Positions 1 to 12,436 of a stretch of 64,000 nt of DNA are shown piece after piece (position 1 is the first letter of the stretch; every line of letters starts with the position of its first letter). Below the pieces are notes generated by a model. The model searched no databases, had not been told where the DNA came from, and saw nothing but the letters and a program-made list of their open reading frames with translations. The stretch comes from Tretioscincus oriximinensis (lineage: Eukaryota > Chordata > Lepidosauria > Squamata > Gymnophthalmidae). The DNA lies in contig JAJVDF010000002.1 in assembly GCA_022410635.1 (NCBI GenBank), positions 4,846,778 to 4,910,777 on the forward strand. The letters run 5' to 3'. The translations under genes and the position numbers were made by a program.

Positions 1-756
1 AGAATCTGTCTTCTCACAAGAAATCCATCTTATCAAATTCCTTTCTTCCTCCTTCCCTCCCTCCTTTCTGGGTGAGAAAAAGTGACAGAAAGACAGAACA
101 GTCTAAGGGTGTTTTGAATTCTTTTCATTTTATTCCAGGAAACCACTCACAACTTTTACATCCTGATCCTCAGGTTTATTTCCTTCTGAATTCATCAGTG
201 TCATTGCTGCTGGGTTTTCCCTAAGTCCTTTTAGAATTATACCAAACTTAATAACACATGACAGTTTGCAATGCAGTTCTGAAAACATATGATATCAGCC
301 AGTTGTAGCAGACTAATGTATAATCAATACATCTTTTACTGGTGACCAGAGGCCCAGCAAACCATGCAGAGATTTAGTCAATAAGTAATAGCTGGAGGTC
401 ATTGTCATGGTGACGCTAAGCTCCAGGGTCGTATTCCACCACTTTGGACCTGATCATGACTCTTAGGCCTCTGTGACAGCTACAGGTCAGGAAGAGGTCA
501 AGTTTATGCCCAGTGGGATGTTGGCCTCTTGGATATTTTCTCTTTCTTTTGCCCTTTGATCTCCTTCACTAATTTTGCACCAGAGATAAAGTTAACGCTT
601 TGTATCTTGGCTGGTGTAATACCTCTTCGTCAATAAAGTATTCATCCCAATTTGTTTAGTTTATTCACTAAATTAATACTGATGAATTATGCTTCTTACT
701 GTAAAGGAATCTGAAGCCATCCTATCATGTCTGTACTGAATAGACCATTAGGATAT
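1..756. other. unannotated AT-rich sequence
   Basis: A short polypyrimidine run lies near 40-70. The rest is apparently single-copy sequence with no coding frame, splice-site pattern or repeat that I recognise. Confidence 0.5.
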
Positions 757-1272
757 TGTGGAACTAGAGAAAGTACAGAAAAGGGAAACAAGAATGATTG
801 AGGGGCTCGAGCACCTTCCTTATTAAATCCAGCTGCAACACCTGGGCCTCTTCAGCCTCAAAAGATGGCATTTGAGAGGTGATCTGATTGAAGTGTATAA
901 AATCATGTTTGGGATGGATAAGGTGAATAGAGAAAAAGGGAGAGTATTTTTTCACCCAGAGAGTCATCAGCCTTTTGAAATTTACTTCCAGAAGAGGTGG
1001 TGGTAGGTAGCAGCCTGGATAGCCTTAAGACAGCATTAGATAAGTTCATGGATGCCAAGGGTATAAACAGCTACTAAGTTGGGTGTCTTGATACTGCCTC
1101 CAAGATGGAGCAACAGGCAGTATTCCTGAAGTGCCATTTGCAGGGCATCGGGAACAGTCTTCTTCCGTTCCAGACTACTCACGTGTAATTGGTGGGCCTC
1201 TGTGTGAAACAGAATGCTGGACTAGATGGGCTGTGGCCCATTTCAGCTTGACTTCTCTCATGTTCTTATTAA
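757..1272 (+). mobile_element. CR1-like LINE, 5'-truncated 3' end (copy 1)
   Basis: This is the C-terminal end of a CR1-type ORF2 plus its 3' UTR. Translated across frameshifts it shows the usual CR1 tail order: a VQK-type start at about 770, 'GLFSL'-like and 'GDLIEVYKI' near 845-905, then 'FFTQ..I' and a 'LPEEVV'-like segment near 945-1000. The 3' UTR carries the block 'ctggactagatgggc' near 1212-1227 and ends in 'tgttctta' near 1260-1268. The same tail recurs at 8490, 36440, 55850, 59285 and 61930 (plus) and at 1277, 38155, 39527 and 41725 (minus), which proves it is a repeat. Stops and frameshifts make it inactive. The exact subfamily name is not determinable here. Confidence 0.85.
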
Positions 1273-1276
1273 GGAA

Positions 1277-1815
1277 ACCTTCAACATAAGAACAGAGAGG
1301 ATTGTTACTGGAATGGACCATAGGACCACTAGTTCAGCATCCTGCTCTATTAAGTGGCCCATCAATTGTTTTGGGAACTTTCAAGCAGAAGAAGACAAAA
1401 CCTCCATCTCCATTCAACTCCTTCCAAATTACCTTTAAGGGTAACATCCTATCTTTCCAACCTGAAGGCAGTAGCCTAGGCATCCATTCTAGCAGCCACT
1501 GAAATATCTGTCCTCTGTGAATCTGTCTAACCATGTCTTAAAGCTACACAGGTTTATTGCTGCCACCTATTCTGGTAAATTCAAAAGATTGATGACTCCT
1601 TGGGTGAATAAGTATTTCTCCTTGTCAAACTTAACTCCCCTATCCATCACCTTCATAAGAGTGTCCTCTAGTTCTGGTATTGTGTGATAGAAAAAATATT
1701 TTTCTTGATTCATCTTTTCCTCACTATCTATAATTTTATCTATTTGAAGCATGTCATCTTTAAATGCCATCTTTCAAGGCTGAAGAAGCCTAGATGTGCA
1801 GTCTGATTTCATAAG
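1277..1815 (-). mobile_element. CR1-like LINE, diverged 3' end, tail-to-tail with copy 1
   Basis: Read on the minus strand, this is a related but diverged CR1-like 3' end. A frame at 1770-1567 contains 'KIIDSEEKMNQEKYFF' followed by 'KEKYLFTQGVINLLNLPE', matching the C-terminal layout of the other copies. It is followed by a 3' UTR with 'gatgggccac' and 'gctgaactagtggtcc' and a terminal 'tgttcttatgttgaa' running down to about 1277. It begins within a few bases of where the plus-strand copy ends, so two insertions of one target-preferring family, or an inverted rearrangement, sit end to end. It is non-functional. Confidence 0.8.
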
Positions 1816-2029
1816 AGAAACCATCAAAAGACAAAATGTGATAGTTAAGGTACAGAGCAAAACTATCTACGGAAAGCTGGCTGTGCCATTGTTCAGGGAA
1901 TTATGTTGGCTACCAGTTTATCATGGGTAAAATGCCTTAAATTTTTGGCTAACTTAGAAATCCCATGGTAACTTGGGAACAAATTATCTGAAGTAATACA
2001 CTTTCCCATTAAGAGCTGCCCAATCTCCT

Positions 2030-2135
2030 TCTTTATTGATTTACTCTATTCTGCACCATGTCCATAGGTCTCAGGGCAGATCACAATAAAAAAACCATCA
2101 AAACAGTGAAAAATAAAACAGAATAGTAAAAGTGA
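2030..2135 (-). mobile_element. L2-type LINE 3'-end fragment
   Basis: The stretch around 'ggtctcagggcagatcac' followed by an A-rich run is the reverse complement of the reptile L2-type tail, in which a 'gccctgag..cc' block is followed by a short repeat tail. Only about 100 bases remain. It compares well with 8320-8470 and 56435-56590. Confidence 0.5.
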
Positions 2136-5100
2136 CTTTGAGGACTGTTGCATGAAAAAAGATGATTGGGCATAAGGTTTGGGAAAGCACCTTTCCTGCA
2201 ACAGATGTCCTCTTTATGGAGTGGTCAAATACTTGGAATGCAACTCTATTGAGCTTTCAGCTTCTGCTTAACGTGTAGTTGTGCTTCTAAGCATTTGCTG
2301 GTTACTCACAGAACTACTCCTTAATTGATTGCTTAGTTGACTTTTAGTTGAGTAAATAAATGGCAAAGGCATGCAATGCTTTTAAAACCAAAGCTAGGAC
2401 AGAAATTATGAATCAAATACTGAAAAAACATTGCTAGCCTGCTGTGAAGCAAATCCCATTGTGTTTTATAGGTTTGATCCCAGGTAAGTGTATATAGAAG
2501 CGCAACCACAATGAAAGCAGAATAAACACAGGAGACCAGGGTGTGCATCCCATTGAATTTAAAACAAATAAACCAGGCTTTTGCATGACCTTGAGTAGAG
2601 CAGGACAGGACATGAAAAATTAGTGATCACATTATTTAATGTATTTCTTTAATAAACAATAATATTGTAATATCCACCTTTTTCATAATGCCTAAATATA
2701 AGGCTATTTAGCATTAATACAGAAGAAAGAAGTTCTGGGCCCCTCACTAGTTTTCCAAACAACTGTGACAACCATAGAGGGCAAATGAAAGTACTTACTT
2801 GGCGCGAGCTATGTGATGTGCTCATCTTACCATTAATAAATCACACATTTCTGATAGCCCTTTTGCAGGCTCTAGCATTGTTGCTTATTTCGGACCAATC
2901 CCAGAGCTTACAGAGAGGTGGCGACTCTTGGCATTGGAGACTCCCCTTTGCTCCAGACGTGGTGGAGCAGAGGGGAGTTTATGGCACCCAAGCCATGCAC
3001 AGAGCTGCATTCAAAATGTGGACAAAGAATGCAACTTTGCCTGCATTTTGAATGTGGCCCGTGGTGTGGCTTTGGCTGTTGGAAGAGATGGAGTGGTTGG
3101 GACAAGGGGTGGAGTGATACATTGGAGCCAAGGGTGGAAAGAGGGAGTGGAGGGATGGATGGATGAAAAAGGGGTGGTAATTCCAGCATAGACTGGGGAT
3201 AATCTTCCAATTGGAATTCTGTAGCATTCCCTTATGCAACATATTCATTGTATTCAGGATATTTGCCTTTGTAGAACTTGTAGCACTGGACTCTATATTT
3301 TTGACATAGGCCCTACTATTGATCTATTTTCAACTATTCCTTTCTATTATTATTCCCCATAATCAATTAATTTGTAATTACTTTATCTATTCGAATAAAT
3401 AGTAGAGTTACTCTGTATCAAAAATTTTAGCAAGGACAACCGGTATAGGGTTTTAGTGTAAAAAACAGACATAACTCTGCACCTTTAATCACTATAGAAG
3501 ATAAGATTTTTCACAAGACCAGTTTCTAATGTCTGCAGCACTTAGGGGGGAGTAACTTTTTCATACCCATTAAAAGTGCAAAACTCCATCCTATTTTTCA
3601 CAAGCGAACCCTAGTCTAGAAAAGACTAACAGGAGAAATAATTGGCAGTATTAGTTTTCATTAATAAAATTAGTATTAATTCTATTAGTTTGAATTCCAA
3701 AGGATTTCTTTGAATTCATATATATACAAACGTCTTTCTCTCTTCCTCTTTCTATTTCAGTATTTTTTCCTCTTCTTTGTTTATTTACTGGACTTTAAAG
3801 AAACATCTCCTTAATAGAGTTTAAGTTCTTTCTAAGTTTCCATTGCAAAAATAACACTGACTTTTTGTAAACTATGAAATATTAGATAGGTTTCAGCTGT
3901 GTGACATGGTGTTGAATACAGCATTGTGGGAGATAATTAAGACAGCCGTATTCTCTGTCTGAAACAATGGTAGCTTAATTTTATGGTCTCTAATAACATT
4001 TTAACAGCTATGGGTTCTAAGGTAGTAAAACAATTGCAGTCAGAAAAACAATTATTGTTTCCCCAATGTTCTATGTATTTTCTCCTTGTTGGTATAACGT
4101 CCCTGTTTAGGAAGATAAATAATTTGAACTGTTCATGCATGTTTCTCTCAAAAATTCCAAGACATATGGAAGGACATTTTAGTATTTTTTTAAAAATAGA
4201 TATTTGTTGCTTTCCAGTATGCTATCCAAATGAATCCTAAGAAAATTTATTTCAGTTTAGGTTTTTATTTTTTTAGTTATACATGCCTTCTTGTCTTTCC
4301 TAGAGACAAAACTATGAGTCAACAATGATTGTCATCTGTTACAAAACAAGCAAATGTCATGAGTTCATGAAACTAGCTTGTTGCAACACAGGTTCAGAGG
4401 GAAGGAAAATGTGGGACCTTGTTTGGTTCCCACAGTTGCATCACAGCATCTTTGATAGGTGGTAAGGCAAAATTTGGGGGGCAAACAGGGATATCTGCTA
4501 ATCACTTGGACTGTTCCCCAATTAAAGTGTGAATCTGACTGTGGTTAATTGACTGTACAGGTGTTGGTAGCCAGATCTTGCTTCTCATTCTCTGTGAGCT
4601 AATTCCTGTTCCAGAATGAATCAGCTACATTGTTCTATGCCTTAATATTCAAAAAGCATTCAGCTGACAAAACAGAATAGCATGGAATGATATATAGTCA
4701 TTGTTTCCTTGCTTGTTTTGTCAAGATAAAGTTCATAAATGAAGACATAGAAAATGCAGTGTGAATGAGAAAATGGAATGAGGGTGTCTGGGAAATAGCA
4801 ATGAGCTGGGTCGGATGCTGTAAAGGTAACTTTTTAATATGAATATTGCTTAACTGTGAAACTGAAAATCCTTAGTGGGATTTTTTGTAGATATTTACTG
4901 ACGGTTATTAGTAGAACTCTAAAATCGGAGTCAAATCTTAGTTGATCTCAAGCTTTGCAGCACATTTCAGAGTCTATATATGTCACGGAAAGAAGCAAAT
5001 GAGGAAAAGCAAAAGTGATTTGTGAGATATCTGGAAGAATGCAAGCAGCCACTGATTGTTTATACCAGGACACATGAGTTTCTACTGCCTAATGACGGTT

Positions 5101-5193
5101 CAGGAAGCTTTTTTCTCAGAATAGTGGTTCAATCTTGGCCTAACAAGTAAGATAAGTTGATCTGAGGGTTATATTTTAAATGATTTTAGCAAT
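2136..5193. other. unannotated sequence, no gene seen
   Basis: Mostly AT-rich, apparently single-copy sequence. A GC-richer patch at 2900-3200 has overlapping short frames on both strands but no recognisable protein; within it an 11-base inverted pair ('cattcaaaatg' near 3009 and 'cattttgaatg' near 3043) can form a small hairpin. No exon or RNA gene was recognised. Confidence 0.5.
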
Positions 5194-5605
5194 TTAGGCT
5201 GCTTCTACACACAAGGTGAAGCAGCACATTTTATAGTCAGAGGGCTGTAGGTGCTCACACTTCTGCCCACACCTACTTAGATATTCTGCAGCAACTGCTG
5301 GGACATGCCCTTCCCGCTCATATGGGTCTCAGCAGCCTGTATACATGCCTGCAGGTGACTGACTGCTGATTCCCTGATCTTGCAGGACTTTGCATGCAGG
5401 TCTTGGCTCAGATGAGGAAGGCCTCTGAGCTGCAGTCCACAAGTGGCAATGGAAGTACATCCCTAGCGGGCTCTGCTATTTAATCACCCTTTCCCCATAA
5501 TCCAAAATCTTGGAACATCAGGCCATTCCAGCACAATCAGGGTGGTGGAGTAGTCTCCAGGTTGCTCCCATAGAGGCAAGTTTCTCCTGTGTGAATGCAG
5601 CCTTA
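5194..5605 (+). mobile_element. Non-autonomous DNA transposon (MITE) with TTA target duplication
   Basis: The element body runs 5197-5602 (406 bp). Its ends are inverted: 'ggctgcttctacaca' on the left and 'tgtgtgaatgcagcc' on the right. A direct TTA flanks both sides (5194-5196 and 5603-5605). A 3-bp TWA-type duplication is typical of PIF/Harbinger elements, so that superfamily is inferred. No transposase frame is present. The interior differs from the other four members of the TIR group (17900, 23945, 45980, 62362), so this is a separate subfamily sharing the termini. The 69-72 codon frames around it have no recognised similarity. Confidence 0.7.
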
Positions 5606-8316
5606 TATATTTTATCCTTGCTGTTATCCATTTTTGGATATCCATTCTCAAAAATTTTGATGAAAGATGGGACATAAATTCCTAAATAAATGGAATATAT
5701 TATCTGGTGCTTCACCCTTCATAGTGTTTCACATACATCCAGATATTTTATCTAAAACTGCAATTGCATATGTGCACCTGCCATTTTCTGGTTGTTTTAG
5801 CACTACAATATATGGAAACCATATCCAAGATGATGGATCATATGAAAAAATATCCAAACAGGTAAATCTTTTTGCTTTTCCCTAAAACCTGGGTTGGGAA
5901 TTGATTGTATTATAATAATGTTGTAGAATATCAGCCCAATTTGTTGAGCAAATGTTGGATTACCACAGATGCATAGCAATCCCAACATAATATTTGGAGA
6001 ATCCTGTGTTTTGCACCCTGTCTGATGTTGTTATCTGACTTTTTGGATGCTAGGGAAGGGACCTTTTGTGAAGTTTACTACTATTATGATTTCATCTTCA
6101 TCCAAGTCACAACTCAGAGTAAAATTGCAAGGAAGAAGTCAGATTTAAACATTCACGTTTTGGATAGGAAATCTCTTGTCTTGTTTATAATTCTTCCAGT
6201 GAAGTCCTTGCTTCAGTTATGATTATGAGGCATATTTCTTAATCTTCGTAGTAACTACAGAAATTAATATTTCTGATGTTTCATCTACTAGCATAATATA
6301 GAAACATAAATGATTTTATTATGTAAAATTGCAATAGACTTTAGGCTTTCTGTATTATTTTATAACTAGTGCAGGGGGGCAGACATTTGGCCTATGGGTT
6401 CTGAGGCTTCCTGGAGTCCATGGAACCCAAGGGCCAAATTGTTCCTCCCCCTTTTTTTACCCCGCTTCCCTCTCACTCACTCCTCGTCCACAACGCTTAG
6501 CTGTCACATCTTTTGGCTATCTTTGGTCTCCTCGCTATCAAATCCCAACTGTCCTTTTGGGGGATGGAAGGGGGTCATTAAAGAACTCCTATTGTTCTTT
6601 TTTTAAAAAAGTATGACAGTGAGTAAAATTCAGTTTATGCTCCCTTCTCGAAACCCTTGAATCTGTGTCCAAGACCTGATACCTCTATGTATGTCACATT
6701 AACTGAAAAATTATAGCGGGCAAAGGCTTATAGAGAAGGAGATAAAGGGCATACTTGCAACCAGACTGGCATTTGCAGAACATCTTTGGAATTTAGGGTA
6801 TAGGTAGGCATCATTTAACTTAATCTTTCTAGGAAGAAACTGATCCCTGGGAGCTGAAACCACTTTCCTCATGTGACCTTAATTGCTACTGCCTGTGAAT
6901 TCCAAGTATGGACAGAGGACACACTCTAACATTCGAACTTTGGTATAAAAAATACTAAAAACAGAAGCTCTGTGCATTCAAGGGTATAACATAGATATTT
7001 TTCTATCTTTGTTCTCCAGCAGGTGAATAAAACTCTTGGATAAATTTGTTGGAGAAGCAATGAGGTTGAAATGAATTCCAGTTGACATCAAGAACAATTA
7101 GAACAATGAGAATTTTTGTGTAAAGATTTTGGAAGATGAGTCTAAGGTGATTCAGAAGATGAGGCTAAGACTTCATCTTGTTATGGATGCCTTGAAGAAA
7201 TGAACTGTCTGGTAATTTGTGGGAAATGTGGTACAGAAATGAATTAAGTTATATTTTGAAGAAATACTCGTTGGAGGGCACCTGTCCAATTTTTGTATTT
7301 GTGTGTGTATTCATAAAAAATCTGAAGAGTAAAGTTGTTTGTCTACAGCTAGTCCAGAATTTTGTTTCTGACTCAAAGGTACCTGGGGTTTTCCCAAGCA
7401 TGGAATCTGCAGTTATCTCCTTTTGCTTTTTCTCTGCCTTTGCTCTTTCCATCTGTCATATAAAGATATAGCACATCTGAACACAGAATTTAATGCAATG
7501 TTTCTTGATTGTTGGGAGGTATCTTCATAGAAAAATGGATGTAGATATGGTTAGAGAAGGCTTCGATAGGTGAAGCCAAAGTAAAATGTAATAGGAATTG
7601 CTCTGCAGGGTAGGTGAGACCTGAAGCAGTATGGGGTAACAGCAAAAGCTTCTAAAAACTTTAGAGCAACTGCAAAACTCCTTAACAACTGGGAAAAAAC
7701 CCTCAATTATATGCATATTCTATTGGAAGCCATATAATAGTACCAAGCAACTAAAGCCAGAAAGCATCTTACAGTTTTGCTGCCTATTTTTCATCCAGTA
7801 AAAAGATAAACAAAGAAATCCTAAATTGAAACTGACATTCTTCAAAAGAGGGAGAAGAAGAATGCCGATGCTTTTTGATACTCATGTAAGTTTGATACAT
7901 CCTACTGCGAATATTGAAATAAACACATGCCAAAGGAACTAAAAGATAGTTGTATATTTTATGGAGGCACATCAAAAGCGAGAACATAACCTATGAAGAC
8001 CATACAAAGATTGCTAAAAATGTCACCTATGTGATTAATTTTCTTTACTGTTGTCATAATCCATTCCATGGAACAGTCTGTCATTTTGCTACCAGCCAGA
8101 GAGTTTCCATGTTGCCAGCTCCAGGAAGTTGAGGAAGCTGTTTGTCACAGCAGATAAATTCAAATTGCCACCTGTTGAAGAGTAGCATATTATATAGAAA
8201 TGTTAAAGCCAGTGAAACCAAGAAATTAAGGCAATAGCTGTATGGATGTGTGATGTGTGCTTTGGGGATTGATTATGGATCAGAGCAGTTGGATTATTTT
8301 TTTAATTTATAATTAT
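5606..8316. other. unannotated sequence, no gene seen
   Basis: AT-rich sequence with small frames only (84 codons at most). None shows a domain, signal peptide or plausible exon boundaries. A C-rich patch at 6365-6560 is unassigned. Confidence 0.5.
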
Positions 8317-8475
8317 TTACTTACATTTATATTCCGGCCTTATACTCAAGAGTCTCAGGGTGGATGACAAGAAATGATGATTAAAAACAATTAAAATAGA
8401 GCAATTAAAAAAATAACAATGTCTCCAAGGAGAGGGGAATATGGGCTCAGCTGAAGGCAAGGATATACAGCTGTG
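8317..8475 (-). mobile_element. L2-type LINE 3'-end fragment
   Basis: Starts with the reverse complement of an ATTT-type tail, followed by 'tatattccggccttat' and 'gagtctcagggtggatgac', then an A-rich stretch ending in 'cagctgaaggcaagg'. The same order is seen at 56435-56590 and, without the tail, at 36140-36250. On the minus strand this is the end of a reptile L2-type 3' UTR. It abuts the CR1-like copy at 8490. Confidence 0.6.
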
Positions 8476-8489
8476 CCTTCCCCAGGTGT

Positions 8490-9022
8490 CTGAACATGTG
8501 CAATACAAAAGGGCAACAAGAATGATCAAGGGTCTGGAGAACCTCTCTTATGAAATCAGGCTGCAACATCAAGGCCTTTTTAGCCTTGAAAGATGTGTTT
8601 AAAAGGTGATCTGATTAATGTGTGTAAAATCATCCCAGGGATGGATAGAGAAAAAATATTTTCTCCCTTGCACAACTGTAGGACCAGGGGATATTCCGTG
8701 AAGCTGATGGGCAAATGAGGGAAAGTGTTATTTTTACCTAGAAGATCATTGGTCTATGGAATTTACTTCCAGAGGACCTGTTGGTAGCTAGCCTTCTAGA
8801 TAGCTTTAAGATAGGATTAGATAAATTCATGGAAATCAAGTGTATCAAAAGCTATTAGGATGGATATCTTGATACTGTCTCTAGAGCTACAGGCTGCTTT
8901 CCTGAAATGCCATTAGCAGAGAGTTTTGCTTTATTCTTCTTGAACATGCCCAGGTGCAATTGGTGGGTGAGAGATGGAAACCTGGACTAGATGCCCTGAG
9001 CCCCTCTTATGTTTTTATGTAT
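8490..9022 (+). mobile_element. CR1-like LINE, 5'-truncated 3' end (copy 2)
   Basis: About 75-80% alike by eye to 757-1272: 'gggcaacaagaatgatcaag' at the start, 'gatagctttaag' near 8800, 'cttgatactgtctctag' near 8868 and a closing 'ctcttatgtttttatg' near 9005. It encodes a broken CR1 ORF2 C-terminus. Compared with copy 1 it keeps an extra block at 8660-8730 ('aggaccaggggatattc') that copy 1 has lost, so copy 1 carries an internal deletion. Confidence 0.85.
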
Positions 9023-10080
9023 TACATTTAGATTCTCCTCAAACTTACATGTGGTTGCCGTAGCACTGATGAAATAAATCCCAGTTTTCATGATTGTATG
9101 GCAGTCAGTATCCAAGGAGACCAACCTATGTCCCAATGGGTGTGATTTGACCTTCCATAATTTCAGCGTTAAACAAGAAACAAATGCTTTGAGGCACAAA
9201 TGATCATACTGTTTTGAAACTTCTCAGAAAACCAGCTGAATGTTGCTAAGGGGTTTTGATGGCTATCTCAAAAGAGATGGACAATTTTAGTTCAAAAGTG
9301 ATGACCTGGCAGCTCTTAGCGTACACTTCTCGCTACCACGTCTGATTTATATCTCATAAATCTAGGTCAATCTAGTACAGGAAGTTTATTAAGATAACAT
9401 TACAGGAAGGTATCAACAGCTTGATTATCTAGGGTTCATTTCAAAGCTTTTCTTTTTCTTCTCTTTTTCATTTTTCTTAACTCCCAGAATAGCCTTTGGA
9501 AGCTAACCAAAGTAAAGGGCTGAAGGGTATCATTTACAGAACTGCAACGCTGCTCTATTCAAGATCAAGCAACTTTAAAACTCAGTTTAAATTGATGGCA
9601 ATAGGTTATAGTCATTACAATGTACACAAGCTGAACCTGAGCACTGATACAGCCGTGCAACATGTGGAAATAACTGAAAAAATGATCAGTTTGCTGTGTT
9701 TTGCAATGACCTCTAGCATTGGACACTCGAGTACCCTTTGTCCTCAACTGGCATAAAGTAGTACAGCTCCTATTGAATTAATTGAGTAAGAGACAGGTAT
9801 ACTGTAACGATATTCTAAGAAAATACTGTTTTTGATCCCTCATGCTCTAGCTATATATAGGAACATTTTTCTGTGCACCACAATATTTTTTGTGGCTAAT
9901 GGAAGGAACAATATTGAAATAAAGTATTTTTCCAACTTTTACTGTGCAGTATTATATCCCAGGAACTGTTTAATGATGTCAAATTTTCAAGCTACTTTTC
10001 AGTAGTAAATACACAACTAATACCATTGAACAGGTAGGACAAAAGACACCATGTGAAACGAAAAACACAATAGGAAAATG
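9023..10080. other. unannotated sequence, no gene seen
   Basis: No repeat or exon recognised. The 86-codon frame at 9496-9756 has no domain and is overlapped by an antisense frame of similar length, as expected by chance. Confidence 0.5.
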
Positions 10081-10084
10081 TAAT

Positions 10085-10136
10085 GAGTAGCTTTGCTGCA
10101 TCAGGCTACATCTTATCTAGTCCAACATAGTGGCCA
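10085..10136 (-). mobile_element. CR1-like 3'-end scrap, inverted relative to next copy
   Basis: The words 'gctgcatcagg', 'atcttatctagtccaac' and 'atagtgg' are the reverse complement of the CR1-like 3' UTR block around 'ctggactagatggg'. Only about 50 bases are visible, directly before a plus-strand copy. Confidence 0.4.
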
Positions 10137-10525
10137 ACTAATTATTTTTGAGCCTTGTAAAATGGCATTTAAGAGATAATCTGACTGAAGTATATAAAAT
10201 CATGCACGGGATGGATAAGCTGAATAGAGAAAACATTTTTTCTCTATCACACTGCACTAGAACCACGGCTCATTCTTTGAAGCTAATGGGCAGATGAATT
10301 AGGACAGAGAACTGGTGGCATTTATTCACCCAGGTGTCATTAAACTATAGGACTTATTTCTAGAAGAGGTGGTGGCTAGCAGCCTGGATAGCTTTAAGAC
10401 AGTATTAGGCAAATTCATGGAAGCCAAGCGTATCAATAGCTGCTAAGATGGATCTCTTGATACTGCCTCTGGGATGGAACAACAGGCAGTATTCCTGAAA
10501 CAACATTTGCATGGAGTCAGCTAAT
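10137..10525 (+). mobile_element. CR1-like LINE fragment (copy 3), lacks extreme 3' end
   Basis: Follows the order of copy 2: 'gagccttgtaaaatggcatt', 'atataaaatcatgcacggga', 'cactagaaccacggctcatt', 'gaagaggtggtggctagcag', 'gatactgcctctgggatgg' and 'ggcagtattcctgaaa'. It stops around 10525, before the 'ctggactagatggg' block, so the 3' end is missing. The reading frame is broken. Confidence 0.8.
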
Positions 10526-11384
10526 CCTGGGGCTTTCTAACGTAATGCCAATTTCTCCTGAAAGAGCCAGTTAAGATAAAACAACCTGCTGATCTTAATT
10601 GTCCATCTGCATTAACCATCTGGAGCTAATGTGCTCTTTGGTATGTAGATAGCTTTCATTTAATCCCTGGGAACCATGTTAGTTGTTGCTGCTGAAAGTG
10701 GAGTCCACATTCTAAATGCAAGTAAAAATCTCCAATGGTGGAGACTGACCACTCTGCATCAAGAAAAATGATGCTAGAAAGCACATTAATAAAAATCTAT
10801 TTTAAACTGTTTCCTGAGTGCTCCCAACAGTGAACTCAGCCAATCAGTGCATGGAGCCCAATGTGGTAGATCAACATATGTTCTTGGCCTCTGGAATCAG
10901 GCCAGGAAAGGCACCATCGTACATTAGAGATATACAAAATTGGGATCAAATATTTATTTGAACAACTCATGTTTGCATACATTTTCCTTGAACTGAACAT
11001 GTTGTAGTTCTCATGTCTGGAAATTCAATTAAATCAAACCAAAAATGGGAAGTGAATGTTTCAATCAAAGGGAGCATTTTTCTTTTTGAATTCATTTGAA
11101 TTTGAATGCAAACACCTGACAATTTTACAATATGGTGTGCCATTGCCCAAATGAGTGTTTTGTTCGACAGTGAACCAAACATAAAAATCCATGTCTCCCA
11201 TGCACTTCATTGCTGGTTTGGTTCTTGCTAGTTTAACTTTTATGACCTAAATTATTTAGGTCTGTTTGTGATCAGAAAGGATCTTCCATGTTATATGCTA
11301 ATGCACACAATATGGACGTGATCAGATCATCTCCAGTTCTGTCATTTTCTATATTATCTACAACTCTGTTTGGGCTCCTAAATG
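10526..11384. other. unannotated sequence, no gene seen
   Basis: No recognised gene. The part at 10960-11190 is rich in 'gaattc/gaattt/tgaatt' words and resembles, by composition only, 19240-19450; I could not establish that they are one repeat. Confidence 0.4.
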
Positions 11385-11528
11385 TCAAATACCTGATTTG
11401 CATTTACCTGATTTAATCCAATTTGGCAGAAGTGGATCAGCTTAATCTGTTTGCACAGTCTCAATAATTCATTTTAGGATCCATTTTTGCTGGAACACAA
11501 TTAGGTAAATGCAAATCAGACCTAAGGT
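11385..11528. mobile_element. Short palindromic MITE-like element
   Basis: The left arm reads 'acctgatttgcatttacct'; the right arm ends 'aggtaaatgcaaatcagacc', its reverse complement with few changes. 'aagtggat' lies inside. The 'gcatttacctgattt' arm and 'agtggatta' interior link it to the palindromes at 12250-12378 and 12437-12599 and to a half copy at 28590-28640. No coding capacity. Confidence 0.55.
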
Positions 11529-12249
11529 TTTTGCATGACTAGGAAGAAAAATCTTTTGTGTTTGATTGTGTGGTTTAGATCAGTGTTTCTTAGCTAGCCT
11601 TCCTGCTGGGAGAAATAAGCTTTTATCTGTGATCACACATTGACAGGCATCCGTCCTGCTTATGCTCTGTGATTGATTAGGGGAAAAAAGAGTTGTCAGT
11701 TGCACCTCTAATAAAATCAAACTAAGCAAGGGTAGATGAAACAAAATGAAAGTTGTCTGGGAAAGCCTTAAAACAAAGGATCATAATTAGGGAGAATACA
11801 GGGATTTTATATTATTACTTGGGCAGGAGATAAAGTATTGTCCTCCTAACTCTTTTCTTCCTATTTTATACTGTATCTTTTTTTATTCTATTTGCTCATC
11901 CCCCTCCCCCCTCCTCTTCTTTGGTGACACATGCTTGGCTAACGTAATCAGATTCCAATTAAATAAATTGCTCCAAATGTAAGATCATTTTAGCTTAGTG
12001 ACAGATGATCTCTCCCTAATTCACCCACACCTAGCCAATTTTCTGAAGCTTTTCTTGAGAATTCTGAGAGTTTTCTCAAAGAAAGCTTACAAGGATTCAT
12101 AGCAAAGAACTTTGCTTCCTCTTTGTCTATGGACACACACTGGTTTAATGCCAGTCTGAATGACAGATTGGTATGGCCATCGAACAGCTGAAGTATGTTT
12201 AGAGGCCAGAGGATTGGGTAATTGCAGAGAGACAGAAGTTTATACCCTG
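11529..12249. other. unannotated sequence, no gene seen
   Basis: Contains a pyrimidine-rich stretch near 11860-11930. Nothing else recognised. Confidence 0.4.
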
Positions 12250-12378
12250 GTTTATATTTACTTGCCTAATCCACTTCAGTAGAAGTATATTAGCTGCAGA
12301 CAGATGAAACTAATCCAGCCTGGGCAAATAAGGACTACCCCATTTCTACTAAAGTGGATTAAAACAGGTCAGGGCAAA
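12250..12378. mobile_element. Imperfect palindromic MITE-like element
   Basis: 'cctaatccacttcagtagaa' near 12266-12285 pairs with 'ttctactaaagtggatta' near 12343-12360. It shares the 'taatccacttcagta' core with the palindrome at 12437-12599 immediately downstream, so they look like two members of one short family inserted side by side. Confidence 0.5.
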
Positions 12379-12436
12379 TCATTTGGAATAGAATTGATTC
12401 TTTTACATAGCACCAAGTTGGCTTAGTAAAATACCT

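Noticed and set aside
2785..3210. Cluster of overlapping frames near 3 kb as a gene
   Set aside because: Open on both strands at once and in several frames because the patch is GC-richer; no recognisable protein or splice sites.
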